DNA of 64,000 nucleotides from Sneathiella sp. P13V-1 (GCF_015143595.1 NZ_WYEU01000005.1:92079-156078); one strand, 5' to 3'; shown: positions 17,091 through 26,286, numbered from the stretch's first letter. Program-made: numbers and translations. Notes: a model not told the origin generated them from the letters alone.

Positions 17091-17978
17091 ATGGCCAAAA
17101 TCGGTTTTATCGGCGTTGGAAATATGGGCGGCCCAATGGCCCTCAATCTTTTGAAAGCCGGACATAACGTAAAAGTTTTCGATCTGTCTGAAGAGGCGGT
17201 AAAAATCTGTGTCGATGCTGGTGCGGAAGCTGCTGAAAGTGCAGTGGACGCTGCCAAAGGCGTTAATATCGTCGTGAGCATGTTGCCAAAGGGTGATCAT
17301 GTGCGCGGTGTGTATCTTGGTGAAGGTGGCGCGATTGCGGCTGCATCTGAGGGTACATTGTTTATTGACTGTTCCACCATCGACGTTGCCACTGCACGTG
17401 AAGTTGCAGACGCGGCTCACGGTGCAGGCATGATGATGGTAGACGCCCCTGTAAGTGGCGGCGTTGGCGGCGCGGCTGCCGGTACGTTGACCTTTATGGT
17501 TGGTGGTCCTGCGGGTGCGTTTGAAGCGGCTAAACCAGTTCTGGAAGCCATGGGCAAGAACATTGTTCACACTGGTGCATCCGGCAATGGTCAGGCTGCG
17601 AAAATCTGTAATAACATGATCCTGGGCATCTCCATGGTTGCTGTTTCAGAAGCCTTTGTTTTGGGCGAAAAACTGGGGCTGGACCATCAGACTTTGTATG
17701 ACATCGCGTCTACCGCCTCTGGTCAGTGCTGGTCTTTGACAAGCTATTGCCCGGTGCCAGGCCCTGTACCGACGTCTCCTGCGAACAATGACTACAAACC
17801 AGGTTTCTCTGCGCAGAACATGTTGAAAGATATGCATCTGTCCCAGTCTGCAGCTGATGGCTATGACGCCAGTACAGCACTTGGTAAAGCCGCAACGGAA
17901 CTGTATGAGAAATACGTCTCAGGCGATGGTGAAACCGCTGACTTCTCCGGCATCATTAACATGATCCGCGAAAGCTAA
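17091..17978 (+). CDS. mmsB: 3-Hydroxyisobutyrate dehydrogenase
   Basis: This enzyme oxidises 3-hydroxyisobutyrate to methylmalonate semialdehyde, the step just before MmsA. The ATG at 17091 has GGAGG eight bases upstream; the open frame reaches back to 17049 but without a ribosome site. The Rossmann start GFIGVGNMGGPMA, the substrate motif VDAPVSGGVGGAA and the catalytic region GQAAKICNNM are all present. The 295-residue length is normal. It is the second gene of the mmsAB operon; a weak stem (17993-18012) follows it. Confidence 0.94.
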   Translation: MAKIGFIGVGNMGGPMALNLLKAGHNVKVFDLSEEAVKICVDAGAEAAESAVDAAKGVNIVVSMLPKGDHVRGVYLGEGGAIAAASEGTLFIDCSTIDVATAREVADAAHGAGMMMVDAPVSGGVGGAAAGTLTFMVGGPAGAFEAAKPVLEAMGKNIVHTGASGNGQAAKICNNMILGISMVAVSEAFVLGEKLGLDHQTLYDIASTASGQCWSLTSYCPVPGPVPTSPANNDYKPGFSAQNMLKDMHLSQSAADGYDASTALGKAATELYEKYVSGDGETADFSGIINMIRES

Positions 17979-18023
17979 TCGAATACTCGGTTGAGGCTGC
18001 GTGAGTAGCCTCGCTTTCATATA

Positions 18024-18052
18024 TTGACCTCCCGATTAATATATGGCGCTAT
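18024..18052 (+). promoter_or_regulatory. Candidate sigma-70 promoter of the RidA-like gene
   Basis: TTGACC and CGCTAT are 17 bases apart. Transcription would begin near 18059, inside the 5' arm of the hairpin that follows, so an RNA from this promoter could not fold the full hairpin. Confidence 0.4.
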
Positions 18053-18053
18053 G

Positions 18054-18082
18054 GCCTCCTCTGAAACGAGGAGGCTTTTTTT
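18054..18082 (+). terminator. Intrinsic terminator whose 3' arm is the next gene's ribosome site
   Basis: GCCTCCTC pairs with GAGGAGGC (8 bp, 6-base loop), followed by seven T residues and then directly by the ATG of the RidA-like gene. The GAGGAGG in the 3' arm is the only Shine-Dalgarno of that gene. Read-through RNA from mmsB would be terminated or have this site hidden. Confidence 0.7.
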
Positions 18083-18457
18083 ATGGTAAAGCACATTTCA
18101 TCCGGTTCCACTTTTGAAGAACAAATCGGATATTCCCGCGCGGTTGTTGATGATCATTACGTATTTGTCGCGGGGACCACTGGTATGAACTATGAAAAGA
18201 TGGTCATGCCAGCCACAATCGAAGAACAAGTTGAGCAGTGCCTGAAGAATATTGAAGACGCTTTGGTTGAAGCGGGGTCATCTTTGGACAAAGTTGTACG
18301 GGTTCATTATTACCTGCCGAATGGCGGTGATTTCGAAAAATGCTGGCCGTATTTGCGCAAAGCATTTTCAGTGGCAAAACCAGCGGCAACCATGCTTCAG
18401 GTGCCATTGATGACACCCGATATGAAGATTGAAATTGAAGTGACCGCAAGACGTTAA
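18083..18457 (+). CDS. RidA/YjgF-family protein
   Basis: The 124-residue protein has the RidA fold signature: VFVAGTTGMN, IEEQVEQCLKNIEDALVEAGSSLDKVVRVHYYLP and a C-terminal MKIEIEVTARR. Its conserved Arg near the end matches the residue that binds the substrate carboxylate. Canonical RidA deaminates reactive imines or enamines; whether this is true RidA or a paralogous subfamily is not decided here. It lies just downstream of the mmsAB operon and a terminator and may be separately transcribed. Confidence 0.85.
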   Translation: MVKHISSGSTFEEQIGYSRAVVDDHYVFVAGTTGMNYEKMVMPATIEEQVEQCLKNIEDALVEAGSSLDKVVRVHYYLPNGGDFEKCWPYLRKAFSVAKPAATMLQVPLMTPDMKIEIEVTARR

Positions 18458-19155
18458 GCGCTTGTGATCTGCTCGATCAGATCAGGTAATTGGGTGATGT
18501 TGGAAAGCTGATGAAACCTCTCATGACCATCAGGTGGTGCAGCTTCCTCCATTGCCCAAGTAATCTGAGAAGGGATAAAAACGCCAAAGGCCCCGGCTTC
18601 AATGGCAGGCACCACATCTGATTTCATGGAATTCCCCACCATCGTACTGCGCGCTGGGCCATCACCATATTGATCGAATATCCGGTGATAGGTGTCGGCC
18701 TCTTTTTCTGAAACAATTTCAACAGCATCAAAGAAATCGCCAAGACCCGATTGGGCTAGTTTTCGTTCCTGGTCGAACAAGTCCCCTTTAGTAATCAACA
18801 CGATACGGTAATTCCCATGTAGTGTTTGAAGGGTTTCGCGAACACCAGATAATGGAACCGCTGGGTGGTCGAACATTTCCCGGCCGGCATGCAAAATTTC
18901 CTGAATGATGGTCGCTGGAATTTTACCGCCGGTTACCTCGATAGCTGTTTCGATCATGGATAGAGTGAACCCCTTGATTCCATATCCATAGTAACGAAGA
19001 TTTCTTTTTTCAGTTTCCAGAAGATCTTTTGCAATGTCTTCACGGTCCACATGCTCGGTGAGCAGGTCCCTAAAGCGCTCCTCGGTCAGGCGGAAAAACT
19101 CTTCATTTTCCCAAAGCGTATCATCTGCATCGAAGGCAATCGTAGAGATGGGCAT
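18454..19155 (-). CDS. HAD-superfamily phosphatase
   Basis: The 233-residue protein has the HAD motifs in order: FDADDTLWENEEFF (nucleophile D9, acid D11), VLITKGD (motif II, T), a Lys in EKEADTYHRIF and a MVGNSMKSDVVPA motif IV with Asp. It is a cytoplasmic phosphohydrolase of unknown substrate; phosphoglycolate- or pyridoxal-like substrates are possible. It converges with the RidA-like gene, with a 4-base overlap. Confidence 0.85.
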   Translation of the reverse strand: MPISTIAFDADDTLWENEEFFRLTEERFRDLLTEHVDREDIAKDLLETEKRNLRYYGYGIKGFTLSMIETAIEVTGGKIPATIIQEILHAGREMFDHPAVPLSGVRETLQTLHGNYRIVLITKGDLFDQERKLAQSGLGDFFDAVEIVSEKEADTYHRIFDQYGDGPARSTMVGNSMKSDVVPAIEAGAFGVFIPSQITWAMEEAAPPDGHERFHQLSNITQLPDLIEQITSA

Positions 19156-19255
19156 GAAGGGCTCCTAAAAAGCTTAAGGTAAAATTCCTCAAGAATATTT
19201 GTCAAACGATGAAATTTTGTTTGCGTTTAAACAAAATGAGCATAAAGAGGAAAGT

Positions 19256-20137
19256 ATGAAATTGAATCTTTCCGAGAATATGCAGGGCGCGTTTTTCATG
19301 GCGATCTGCATGGCAGCCTTTGGTATTAATGACGCGTTGATGAAACAGTCCAGTGAAGATTTTCACCTGTTTCAAGCCATCTTCCTGCGTTCAATTATCA
19401 CGTCTGTTTTTCTGGGGCTTTACGCGTGGAAGCAAAAAGCCTTTCATATTGGAATTGGCAAGACAGATCGGAAGCTGATTTTCCTCAGGACCATTGGAGA
19501 GATTTGTGGTGCGTTCATGTTTTTGAACGCCATTTTCAACATGCCAATTGCCAATGCGACCGCCATCCTGCAGTCCATGCCGTTGGCGGTAACGCTTGGG
19601 GCCGCTGTTTTCCTAAATGAGCCGGTGGGGTGGCGGCGATACATGGCGGTTATCATTGGTTTCGCCGGTGTGATGATTATTGTGCGCCCCGGGACTGATG
19701 GATTTAACGAGTATTCTTTGTATGCGCTCGGTTCGATCGTGCTGCTGGTTTTAAGGGATTTGACGACCCGTAAAATCAGCCGTTCTGTCCCGTCTTCTAT
19801 GGTGTCCTTCATGACCTCGGTTGGAATAACAATAGCCTCTGCGGCAACGTTACCGCTGATTGATTGGACCCCGGTCACGTGGGAGAATGGCTCGACACTG
19901 GTTTACGCATCAATGTTCCTGATGGTGGGATATGTGCTCAGCGTTTCTGCCATGCGGATTGGGGATATCGGATTTGTCTCCCCGTTCCGTTATACAATCC
20001 TGATCTGGTCAATTCTGCTGGGTATTGTGATGTTTGGGGATATTCCTGACACCTTCACCATCATTGGCAGCACTATTATCGTGGCGACAGGTATTTATAC
20101 CTTCTATCGGGAACAGAAAGTGCAACGAGGCGCTTGA
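19256..20137 (+). CDS. EamA/DMT-family transporter
   Basis: The 293-residue protein consists of ten hydrophobic segments forming two EamA repeats, beginning after the short start MKLNLSENMQGAFF. The ATG at 19256 has AGAGGAAA just before it; the frame extends back to 19199 without a ribosome site. Such transporters usually export amino acids or other small metabolites across the inner membrane. No substrate can be assigned. Its end is in a strong hairpin that reads through the stop codon. Confidence 0.82.
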   Translation: MKLNLSENMQGAFFMAICMAAFGINDALMKQSSEDFHLFQAIFLRSIITSVFLGLYAWKQKAFHIGIGKTDRKLIFLRTIGEICGAFMFLNAIFNMPIANATAILQSMPLAVTLGAAVFLNEPVGWRRYMAVIIGFAGVMIIVRPGTDGFNEYSLYALGSIVLLVLRDLTTRKISRSVPSSMVSFMTSVGITIASAATLPLIDWTPVTWENGSTLVYASMFLMVGYVLSVSAMRIGDIGFVSPFRYTILIWSILLGIVMFGDIPDTFTIIGSTIIVATGIYTFYREQKVQRGA

Positions 20138-20147
20138 GGCGCCTCGT
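20125..20147. other. Perfect 9-bp hairpin at convergent gene ends
   Basis: ACGAGGCGC pairs with GCGCCTCGT around a 5-base loop that contains the stop codon of the DMT transporter gene. No T-run follows on either strand, so it is not a classical terminator, but it may protect the 3' end of RNA. Confidence 0.5.
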
Positions 20148-20159
20148 AAACTTGAGCTG

Positions 20160-20858
20160 TTATTGGCGGGAGAGGAAATACTCCTTAAGCTCCGCCGCAT
20201 ATTCAATGTGATGGTGCGTGTCACTCATGCGGGCAATGGCGGCATCAGCCACTTCATCCGGCACAATGTGACCGCGACGCTCCTCCAGCAGATCTTCTGA
20301 GAATTCATGACCATGCTCAGGGTGTGGTTGCAAAGACATCATATTGTCAGAATATTCCAGTCCGGCATTCGCGCAAAAATCAGATGTATGCGTGACTTTC
20401 GCACCTTCAGGCGGAATGATGACCTGATCCTGATGGAAGGCGAGCAAGGTGACGTCCCGGTCGTTCTTCACATCTTTATAGGTTTGATGGCCGACACCCC
20501 AACCACCATGATATTTTTCAACCTTACCGCCAAGTGCTTGCGCAATGGCTTGATGCCCAAAGCAAATACCAATGGTTGGCTTACCTGAGGCGTGAAGATC
20601 GCGAATAAACTGTTCAAGTCTTGGAATCCATTCGATGTCTTCATAAACACCATGTTTGGATCCTGTAATGATCCAGCCATCTGCCTGTTCTACATTGTCA
20701 GGTAATGTGCCATCGGCCACGACAAAAGTTTCATATTCAAAATCTTCTGATCCAAGCAGATCCATGAACATATCAGCGTAGGTGCCATGTTTTTCGCCAA
20801 GTTCACCTGTGATATGTCCAGTTAGCAAAATACCAATTTTCATCTTTTTATCACTCAT
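20160..20858 (-). CDS. Class I glutamine amidotransferase-like protein
   Basis: The 232-residue protein has the class I amidotransferase nucleophile motif GICFGHQAIAQALGGKVE and a distal HPEHGHE with the catalytic His/Glu. It resembles stand-alone GMP-synthase-like amidotransferase proteins. It lies 16 bases after the formate dehydrogenase alpha gene in the same direction and is probably co-transcribed, though its link to formate oxidation is unclear. Confidence 0.82.
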   Translation of the reverse strand: MSDKKMKIGILLTGHITGELGEKHGTYADMFMDLLGSEDFEYETFVVADGTLPDNVEQADGWIITGSKHGVYEDIEWIPRLEQFIRDLHASGKPTIGICFGHQAIAQALGGKVEKYHGGWGVGHQTYKDVKNDRDVTLLAFHQDQVIIPPEGAKVTHTSDFCANAGLEYSDNMMSLQPHPEHGHEFSEDLLEERRGHIVPDEVADAAIARMSDTHHHIEYAAELKEYFLSRQ

Positions 20859-20874
20859 CCACTTATCCTGAATT

Positions 20875-23619
20875 CTATATGGGTTCAGGAACTCTCACTT
20901 TCACTGCACAATATTTTACTTCAGCGATTTTGCCAAATGGATCAAGTGCATCATTGGTCAAAAGATTGGCCGCTGCTTCAGCAAAGCAGAAGGGAATAAA
21001 GACCATGCCTTTTTGAACGGCATTGTCACTTCGGGCTTTAATCTTAATTTCGCCGCGGCGAGAAGAGACTCTGACGTAATCGCCGTTCTCTATTCCCATT
21101 TCTTCCAGCATTGCAGGGGCCATTTGAACCGTGGGTTCTGGCTCCACCGCATCCAACACATCTGCGCGGCGTGTCATCGACCCTGTATGCCAGTGTTCCA
21201 ACAATCGCCCCGTGGTCAGGATGATCGGAAACTCTTTATCGGGAACTTCATCAGGCGAGATAAGTTCCGCCGGGACAAATAATCCTTTGCCGCTCTCCGT
21301 TGGAAAACCTTCGGTGAATATGATGGGTTGACCGGGATCATCTGGGGACGGGCATGGGTAAGTAACAGCATCATCGCGTTCAAGCCGATCCCAACTGATC
21401 CCTTTGATGCTGTTCATCACCTCAGTCATTTCGGCGAACACATCTTTGGCATGAGAATAAGTCCAACCTAATCCCATGCGATTGGCAATTTCCTGGATAA
21501 TCATCAAGTCCTGCTTAGCTTCGCCTGGCGGCGAAACAGCTGTGCGTCCCATCTGAACTTGCCTGTTGGTATTGGTAACGGTGCCGTCTTTTTCCGGCCA
21601 CGCCGATGCTGGTAAGATTACATCCGCATAGGCTGCGGTTTCGGTCAGGAAAATGTCCTGCACGACCAGATGATCAAGTTTGGCAAGCGCTGCCCGCGCA
21701 TGGGATACATTAGGATCAGACATAGCCGGGTTTTCACCCATGATATACATGCCCGTTATGTTCCCCTCATGAATGGCGTGAGTGATCTCCACCACAGTCA
21801 GGCCAGCATTTGGATCAAGTTCCGCGCCCCAGAAATCTTCAAAATGCGCGCGGACGGTTGGGTCGGTGACAGGTTGATAATCTGGCAGGAACATTGGGAT
21901 CAGGGCAACGTCAGATGCCCCTTGGACGTTATTTTGTCCGCGCAAGGGATGCAACCCTGTACCAGGTCGCCCCACATTCCCTGTAAGAAGGGCAAGAGAT
22001 ATCAGGCAGCGCGAATTATCTGTGCCATGAACATGCTGGCTGATCCCCATTCCCCAGAAGATCATTCCGGCTTTGGCATTAGCAAATAACCGGGCGGCGT
22101 CTTTCACTTCATCTGAAGGAACACCCGTGACCTTTTCCATCTCCTCCGGGGAGAAGCCAGACAAATGCAGTTTCAGCTCTTCAAAGTTCGTTGTGTTTTC
22201 CGCAACATATTGCTGATCAACAAGCTCTTCCTCCACGATCACATGCATCATAGAATTGAGAAGTGCCACATCTGATCCCGGCTTTTCTTGAAGGTGATGG
22301 GTGGCATGGCGTGACAAATCTTGCAGCCTCGGGTCGATGACGATCAGTTTCGTGCCAGATTTCGCTGCATTTTTAAAGAATGTAGCGGCAACCGGATGGT
22401 TTACGGCTGGGTTGGCGCCAATGATGATAATGACATCCGCGTTTTTGGCTTCGTTAAAAGGTGCAGACACGGCACCGGAGCCCACAGTTTCCAATAGTGC
22501 CGCAACAGAAGAAGCATGGCAAAGGCGCGTGCAGTGATCCACATTATTGGTGCCGAAGCCCGTGCGCACCAGCTTCTGGAAAAGATAGGCTTCCTCGTTC
22601 GACCCTTTGGCTGATCCAAACCCGGCCAACGCAGAACTTCCCTTTTCTGCTTTTATACGATTGAAACTTGAAGCCGCTTTTTCCAGTGCTTCTTCCCAGG
22701 TGGCTTCACGAAAATGGGTAAGCGGGTTTTTAGGATCCAGAGTCTCGACATCAGTTTTTGAAACGCCATCTTTGCGGATGAGAGGGACCGTGAGCCGATC
22801 CGGGTTGTGGATATAATCAAACCCGAACCTCCCTTTCACGCAAAGGCGTTCTTCATTGGCAGGGCCATCGCGCCCGTCAACAGATACAATTTTTTCTCCA
22901 CTGACATTATAGGTCAGCTGGCAGCCAACTCCGCAAAATGGACAGACGCTTTTTACCTGACGGTCAAATGCGGGTGCCTCGATCATTGTTTTTTCAAGGA
23001 GCGCCCCCGTGGGACACGCCTGAACACATTCACCACATGCAACGCAAGTGCTTGTCTCCATGGGATCGTTTAGATCAAAGGTAATCTCTGAATGTGCCCC
23101 CCGACCTGACATGCCAATCACATCGTTCACCTGAACTTCGCGGCACGCGCGTACACACAGATCACACTGGATGCAGGCGTTCAGGTCTACGGTCATCGCA
23201 GGATGACTATCATCCTTTTCCAACTTGCAATTGGTCTTGGGAAACCGGCTTTCTGAGACCCCCAGGTTATTGGCTGTACTGGTGAAATGGCTGTTTTTAA
23301 AACGTGGTTCTTTTTCGTTAGACTGATCGGCAACCAGAAGTTCAACGACCATGCGCCGAGCTTTTGAGGCTTTCTCGGATTGTGTATGAACAACCATTCC
23401 TTCGGTGGGTTTGCGCATACAGCTAGGGGCAAGAACACGTTCTCCTTCAATTTCCACCATACAGGCGCGGCAGTTGCCGTCAGCGCGATATCCTTTGCGA
23501 TCGGTGTAACACAAGTGCGGGATATCTGTTCCAGCCTCCTTGGCGATTTCCCAAAGCGACTTATCGGTCGAAGTTTTTATTTGCTCGCCGTCTAAGGTAA
23601 AGGTGATTTCCTCGGTCAT
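20875..23619 (-). CDS. fdsA: NAD-dependent formate dehydrogenase, molybdenum alpha subunit
   Basis: The 914-residue subunit oxidises formate to CO2. N-terminal [2Fe-2S] cysteines are C37, C50, C53 and C67; two ferredoxin-type [4Fe-4S] sets follow (C149/C152/C155/C159 and C192/C195/C198/C202), then C226/C229/C233/C260 of the molybdoprotein core. The metal ligand is C367 in RLCHASSVA, where E. coli FdhF has selenocysteine. The start at 23619 has GGAGG ahead; the frame's earlier start is inside fdsB. It overlaps the fdsB stop (ATGA). FdhD and MobA encoded nearby should mature it. Cytoplasmic, soluble; a separate small FdsD gene is not seen. Confidence 0.93.
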   Translation of the reverse strand: MTEEITFTLDGEQIKTSTDKSLWEIAKEAGTDIPHLCYTDRKGYRADGNCRACMVEIEGERVLAPSCMRKPTEGMVVHTQSEKASKARRMVVELLVADQSNEKEPRFKNSHFTSTANNLGVSESRFPKTNCKLEKDDSHPAMTVDLNACIQCDLCVRACREVQVNDVIGMSGRGAHSEITFDLNDPMETSTCVACGECVQACPTGALLEKTMIEAPAFDRQVKSVCPFCGVGCQLTYNVSGEKIVSVDGRDGPANEERLCVKGRFGFDYIHNPDRLTVPLIRKDGVSKTDVETLDPKNPLTHFREATWEEALEKAASSFNRIKAEKGSSALAGFGSAKGSNEEAYLFQKLVRTGFGTNNVDHCTRLCHASSVAALLETVGSGAVSAPFNEAKNADVIIIIGANPAVNHPVAATFFKNAAKSGTKLIVIDPRLQDLSRHATHHLQEKPGSDVALLNSMMHVIVEEELVDQQYVAENTTNFEELKLHLSGFSPEEMEKVTGVPSDEVKDAARLFANAKAGMIFWGMGISQHVHGTDNSRCLISLALLTGNVGRPGTGLHPLRGQNNVQGASDVALIPMFLPDYQPVTDPTVRAHFEDFWGAELDPNAGLTVVEITHAIHEGNITGMYIMGENPAMSDPNVSHARAALAKLDHLVVQDIFLTETAAYADVILPASAWPEKDGTVTNTNRQVQMGRTAVSPPGEAKQDLMIIQEIANRMGLGWTYSHAKDVFAEMTEVMNSIKGISWDRLERDDAVTYPCPSPDDPGQPIIFTEGFPTESGKGLFVPAELISPDEVPDKEFPIILTTGRLLEHWHTGSMTRRADVLDAVEPEPTVQMAPAMLEEMGIENGDYVRVSSRRGEIKIKARSDNAVQKGMVFIPFCFAEAAANLLTNDALDPFGKIAEVKYCAVKVRVPEPI

Positions 23620-25310
23620 GCCAGATCCTCCGGAAAATACTTCATAAGGCAAAGCAGACCATTTGGAGCAGCCTGTCCAAGGCCACAGATGGAGGCCTGC
23701 TGCATCACCTCACTTAATTCTTCAAGAAGAGGAAGGTCCCAATCTTGTTCCTGCATAAGCTGGCTTGCTTTTTGTGTGCCAACGCGGCAAGGGGTACACT
23801 GACCGCAACTTTCGTCTTCGAAGAAATCCATCAAATTGCGGGCCACCATTTTCATATTGTCTTGATCTGAGAGAACAATGACCGCGGCGGAGCCGATAAA
23901 ACATCCATGCTTTTCCAGCGTTCCAAAGTCGAGCGGAATATTCGCCATAGAGGCTGGCAGTATTCCGCCAGAAGCCCCGCCTGGAAGGTAGGCCTTGAAA
24001 GTATGCCCGTCCTTCATGCCGCCGCCATATTCATTGATCAACTCTTCTGCAGTGATGCCAGCGGGTGCAGTGTAGACCCCCGGCTTTTTGACATGGCCCG
24101 ACAAAGAAAAGGTGCGTATCCCTTTGTGCCCGTGGCGCCCATCCTGGGTATACCAATCAGCCCCTTTACGAATGATCTCAGGGAGCCAATAAAGGGTTTC
24201 TACATTGTTGATGAGGGTTGGTTTGCCAAATAATCCAACATGCGCTGGAAAAGGGGGTTTTTGACGGGGAAGGGCACGCTTGCCTTCAAGGCTCTCAAGC
24301 ATGGCGCTTTCCTCACCGCAAATATAAGACCCTGCACCACGGCGAAGATGCACTGGGCAATTTCCAAGTATGGATTTGTCTGCCAGTTCCTTAAGCGACT
24401 TTTCCAAAATCTGTCGCGTATCCGCATATTCGTCGCGAAGAAAGATGTAGATTGCATCTGCATCAACTAATTCCGCGGCTATCAGCATTCCTTCCAGAAA
24501 CTGAAAGGGATTACTATTCATGAAGTGGCGGTCTTTGAAAGTCCCTGGTTCACTTTCATCTGCATTCACCGCGAGGTAGCGTGGGCCTTCTTTAGAAAGC
24601 ACAGAATTAATTTTCACAGCATGGGGAAAGCCAGCCCCGCCTAAACCGCGATGTCCACTCACTTTCAGTGTCTCGATAAGATCTTGTGACGAGACAGTGT
24701 TCGACCGAAGTTGGTTTAGTGTCGAAAAGCCTTGTTGACCCAGATAGTCATCCAGCGTCAGAATTGAATTCTCTGATTTTACATCTGTTTCTTGGTCCAG
24801 AACTTTTTCCGTTGTTGCTTTTTCAAGATAAGTATCGCCCTTTCTGACAACCGGTGCCGATTGACATCGTCCCATACAGGCGGCTTTCTTAACGCGACTT
24901 CCGGGTATCTGTGACTGAAGGTCTTGATAAAGTTCGCCAGCCCCCGCCAATGCGCAACTGAGACTTTCGCAAACTTTGATGGGAGCGTTTAAAGATGGGT
25001 CAAGCTCTTCGGTGATTTCGAAATTGTGGTAAAAGCTGGCGACTTCGTGAATTTCCGCCAGTGAAAACCCTGTGATTTCAGAAAGTGCTGTCAGGTGAGG
25101 TTTTGACAGTTGGTTGTACTGATCCTGAAGCAAATGAAGATATTCAAGTAAAAGATCACGCTGATAGGGGGCCGGGGGCAGGATCTTTTCTATTGCGTCA
25201 AGATCCGCCTTTGTGGCCTGCCGCCCTCTCGCCTGATACCGGCTTTTTCTCTTTTTTTTTGATCTACCGGGCGGGACCGGTGTTTTGTCAAACGTTTGTG
25301 CTTTGCTCAT
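23616..25310 (-). CDS. fdsB: NAD-dependent formate dehydrogenase, fused FdsG-FdsB
   Basis: This 564-residue protein joins two parts usually separate. Residues about 30-175 are NuoE-like (FdsG) with [2Fe-2S] cysteines C114, C119, C145 and C149. The remainder is NuoF-like (FdsB): GGAGFPHAVKINSV, ESEPGTFKDRHFM, a GAGSYICGEE segment for FMN/NADH, and SCGQCTPCRVG for a [4Fe-4S] cluster. It passes electrons from FdsA to NAD+. The upstream DUF3553 stop codon overlaps its ATG, and fdsA overlaps its own stop, so all are translationally coupled. Confidence 0.92.
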   Translation of the reverse strand: MSKAQTFDKTPVPPGRSKKKRKSRYQARGRQATKADLDAIEKILPPAPYQRDLLLEYLHLLQDQYNQLSKPHLTALSEITGFSLAEIHEVASFYHNFEITEELDPSLNAPIKVCESLSCALAGAGELYQDLQSQIPGSRVKKAACMGRCQSAPVVRKGDTYLEKATTEKVLDQETDVKSENSILTLDDYLGQQGFSTLNQLRSNTVSSQDLIETLKVSGHRGLGGAGFPHAVKINSVLSKEGPRYLAVNADESEPGTFKDRHFMNSNPFQFLEGMLIAAELVDADAIYIFLRDEYADTRQILEKSLKELADKSILGNCPVHLRRGAGSYICGEESAMLESLEGKRALPRQKPPFPAHVGLFGKPTLINNVETLYWLPEIIRKGADWYTQDGRHGHKGIRTFSLSGHVKKPGVYTAPAGITAEELINEYGGGMKDGHTFKAYLPGGASGGILPASMANIPLDFGTLEKHGCFIGSAAVIVLSDQDNMKMVARNLMDFFEDESCGQCTPCRVGTQKASQLMQEQDWDLPLLEELSEVMQQASICGLGQAAPNGLLCLMKYFPEDLA

Positions 25311-25528
25311 CAGCCTTTTCTTGCTTCCAGTTTTTGTGCCCGCAGTTCCCGCAGTTCTTTGTCAGTTACTGTTTCCAGAACTACTGCCCCGGAAATAATC
25401 AGCTGTTTTCCGGCATGTTCAAAATTCACAGTTACCCGATCGGCAATGCAGGATTGAACTTGACCCAACCCCCATTCTGGTTGTTTGGGATGGCGAACAT
25501 ATTGGCCCGGAGAAAAAAAGGAGATCAT
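25310..25528 (-). CDS. DUF3553 family protein
   Basis: The 72-residue product MISFFSPGQYVRHPKQPEWGLGQVQ... matches the DUF3553 small beta domain. The ATG at 25528 is preceded by AAGGTG; the open frame continues far upstream (to 25750) but that part lies inside the divergent chpT gene and is unlikely. It is the first gene of the formate dehydrogenase operon, overlapping fdsB's ATG at its stop. Function unknown; a similar domain is sometimes fused to UvrD-type helicases. Confidence 0.78.
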   Translation of the reverse strand: MISFFSPGQYVRHPKQPEWGLGQVQSCIADRVTVNFEHAGKQLIISGAVVLETVTDKELRELRAQKLEARKG

Positions 25529-25582
25529 GAAACTAGCACCTTGTTGATTCTTTAGGGTAGAGTGTAGCAAACTAACGCCAAG

Positions 25583-25599
25583 GGAACAAAGTCTGTTCC
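25583..25599. promoter_or_regulatory. Palindrome between the DUF3553 gene and chpT
   Basis: GGAACAAAGTCTGTTCC has 6-bp perfect arms and a 5-base centre, located in the divergent promoter space. It could be an operator for a dimeric regulator; the owner is unknown. It is not the alphaproteobacterial LexA form (GTTC-N7-GTTC). Confidence 0.35.
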
Positions 25600-25634
25600 T
25601 TAGGGGATGAGACAAAACGGAATTTAGGGACATC

Positions 25635-26273
25635 ATGATTGATCTGAAACTGGCAGCTTTAATGAGCTCCAAATTGTGCCATGATATTATTGGACCAGTT
25701 GGTGCTGTTAACAATGGTATCGAACTGCTGCAGGATGAAAGCAGCGCCAATATGCGCGAACAGGCAATAGAACTTGTTAGTCAAAGTGCAGGCGAAGCTG
25801 CTGCAAGGCTGCAGTTTTATAGACTGGCATATGGACTTGCAGGTGGTATGGGCCCAGAGGTTTCGTTAAGAGATGCCCGCAATTTGACGAAGGGCTATAT
25901 TAAACACGGCAAGGTTCAGATGGACTGGCCAGATGAAGTTGGGGGTGCCGAGAACCTGTCTAAAGACGCGGTAAAAGTGCTATGCAATCTCGCTTCTATC
26001 GCGGTTGGTGCCTTGCCACGTGGCGGCAATATAGAGGTCAGTGGTGGAATTAATGGGAGTGAATGGAACTTTACGTTTACTGGGAAAGGACGCCGTGCCG
26101 GTTTGCGTGAAGAAATCACTAAAACTCTCATTGATGGCTACAACGAAGAAGATCTCACTGCACAAAATGTAGCCGCACACTATATGATGGCGATCGCTCA
26201 GAATAATGGCTTTAAGGTTTCAGTAGATTCACTGGAAGAGGAAACCGTTGTCTTAACGGCAAGCTCCTCATAA
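25635..26273 (+). CDS. chpT: ChpT histidine phosphotransferase
   Basis: The 212-residue protein resembles the ChpT family: the phosphorylated His is in SKLCHDIIGPVGAVNNGIELLQDE (H16), followed by a pseudo-kinase ATPase-like domain that lacks nucleotide-binding motifs. In Caulobacter, ChpT passes phosphate from CckA to CtrA and CpdR. Here it is placed just upstream of the chemotaxis operon and 6 kb from ctrA. A stem-loop follows it, before cheA. Confidence 0.92.
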   Translation: MIDLKLAALMSSKLCHDIIGPVGAVNNGIELLQDESSANMREQAIELVSQSAGEAAARLQFYRLAYGLAGGMGPEVSLRDARNLTKGYIKHGKVQMDWPDEVGGAENLSKDAVKVLCNLASIAVGALPRGGNIEVSGGINGSEWNFTFTGKGRRAGLREEITKTLIDGYNEEDLTAQNVAAHYMMAIAQNNGFKVSVDSLEEETVVLTASSS

Positions 26274-26286
26274 ACCCTTCTTATTT

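Noticed and set aside
22519..22521. Possible selenocysteine codon in the formate dehydrogenase alpha gene
   Set aside because: The metal-ligand position (residue 367) is encoded by an ordinary Cys codon, and no in-frame TGA is present.
25529..25750. N-terminal extension of the DUF3553 frame
   Set aside because: It lies antisense to chpT and lacks a ribosome site; the family domain starts at 25528.
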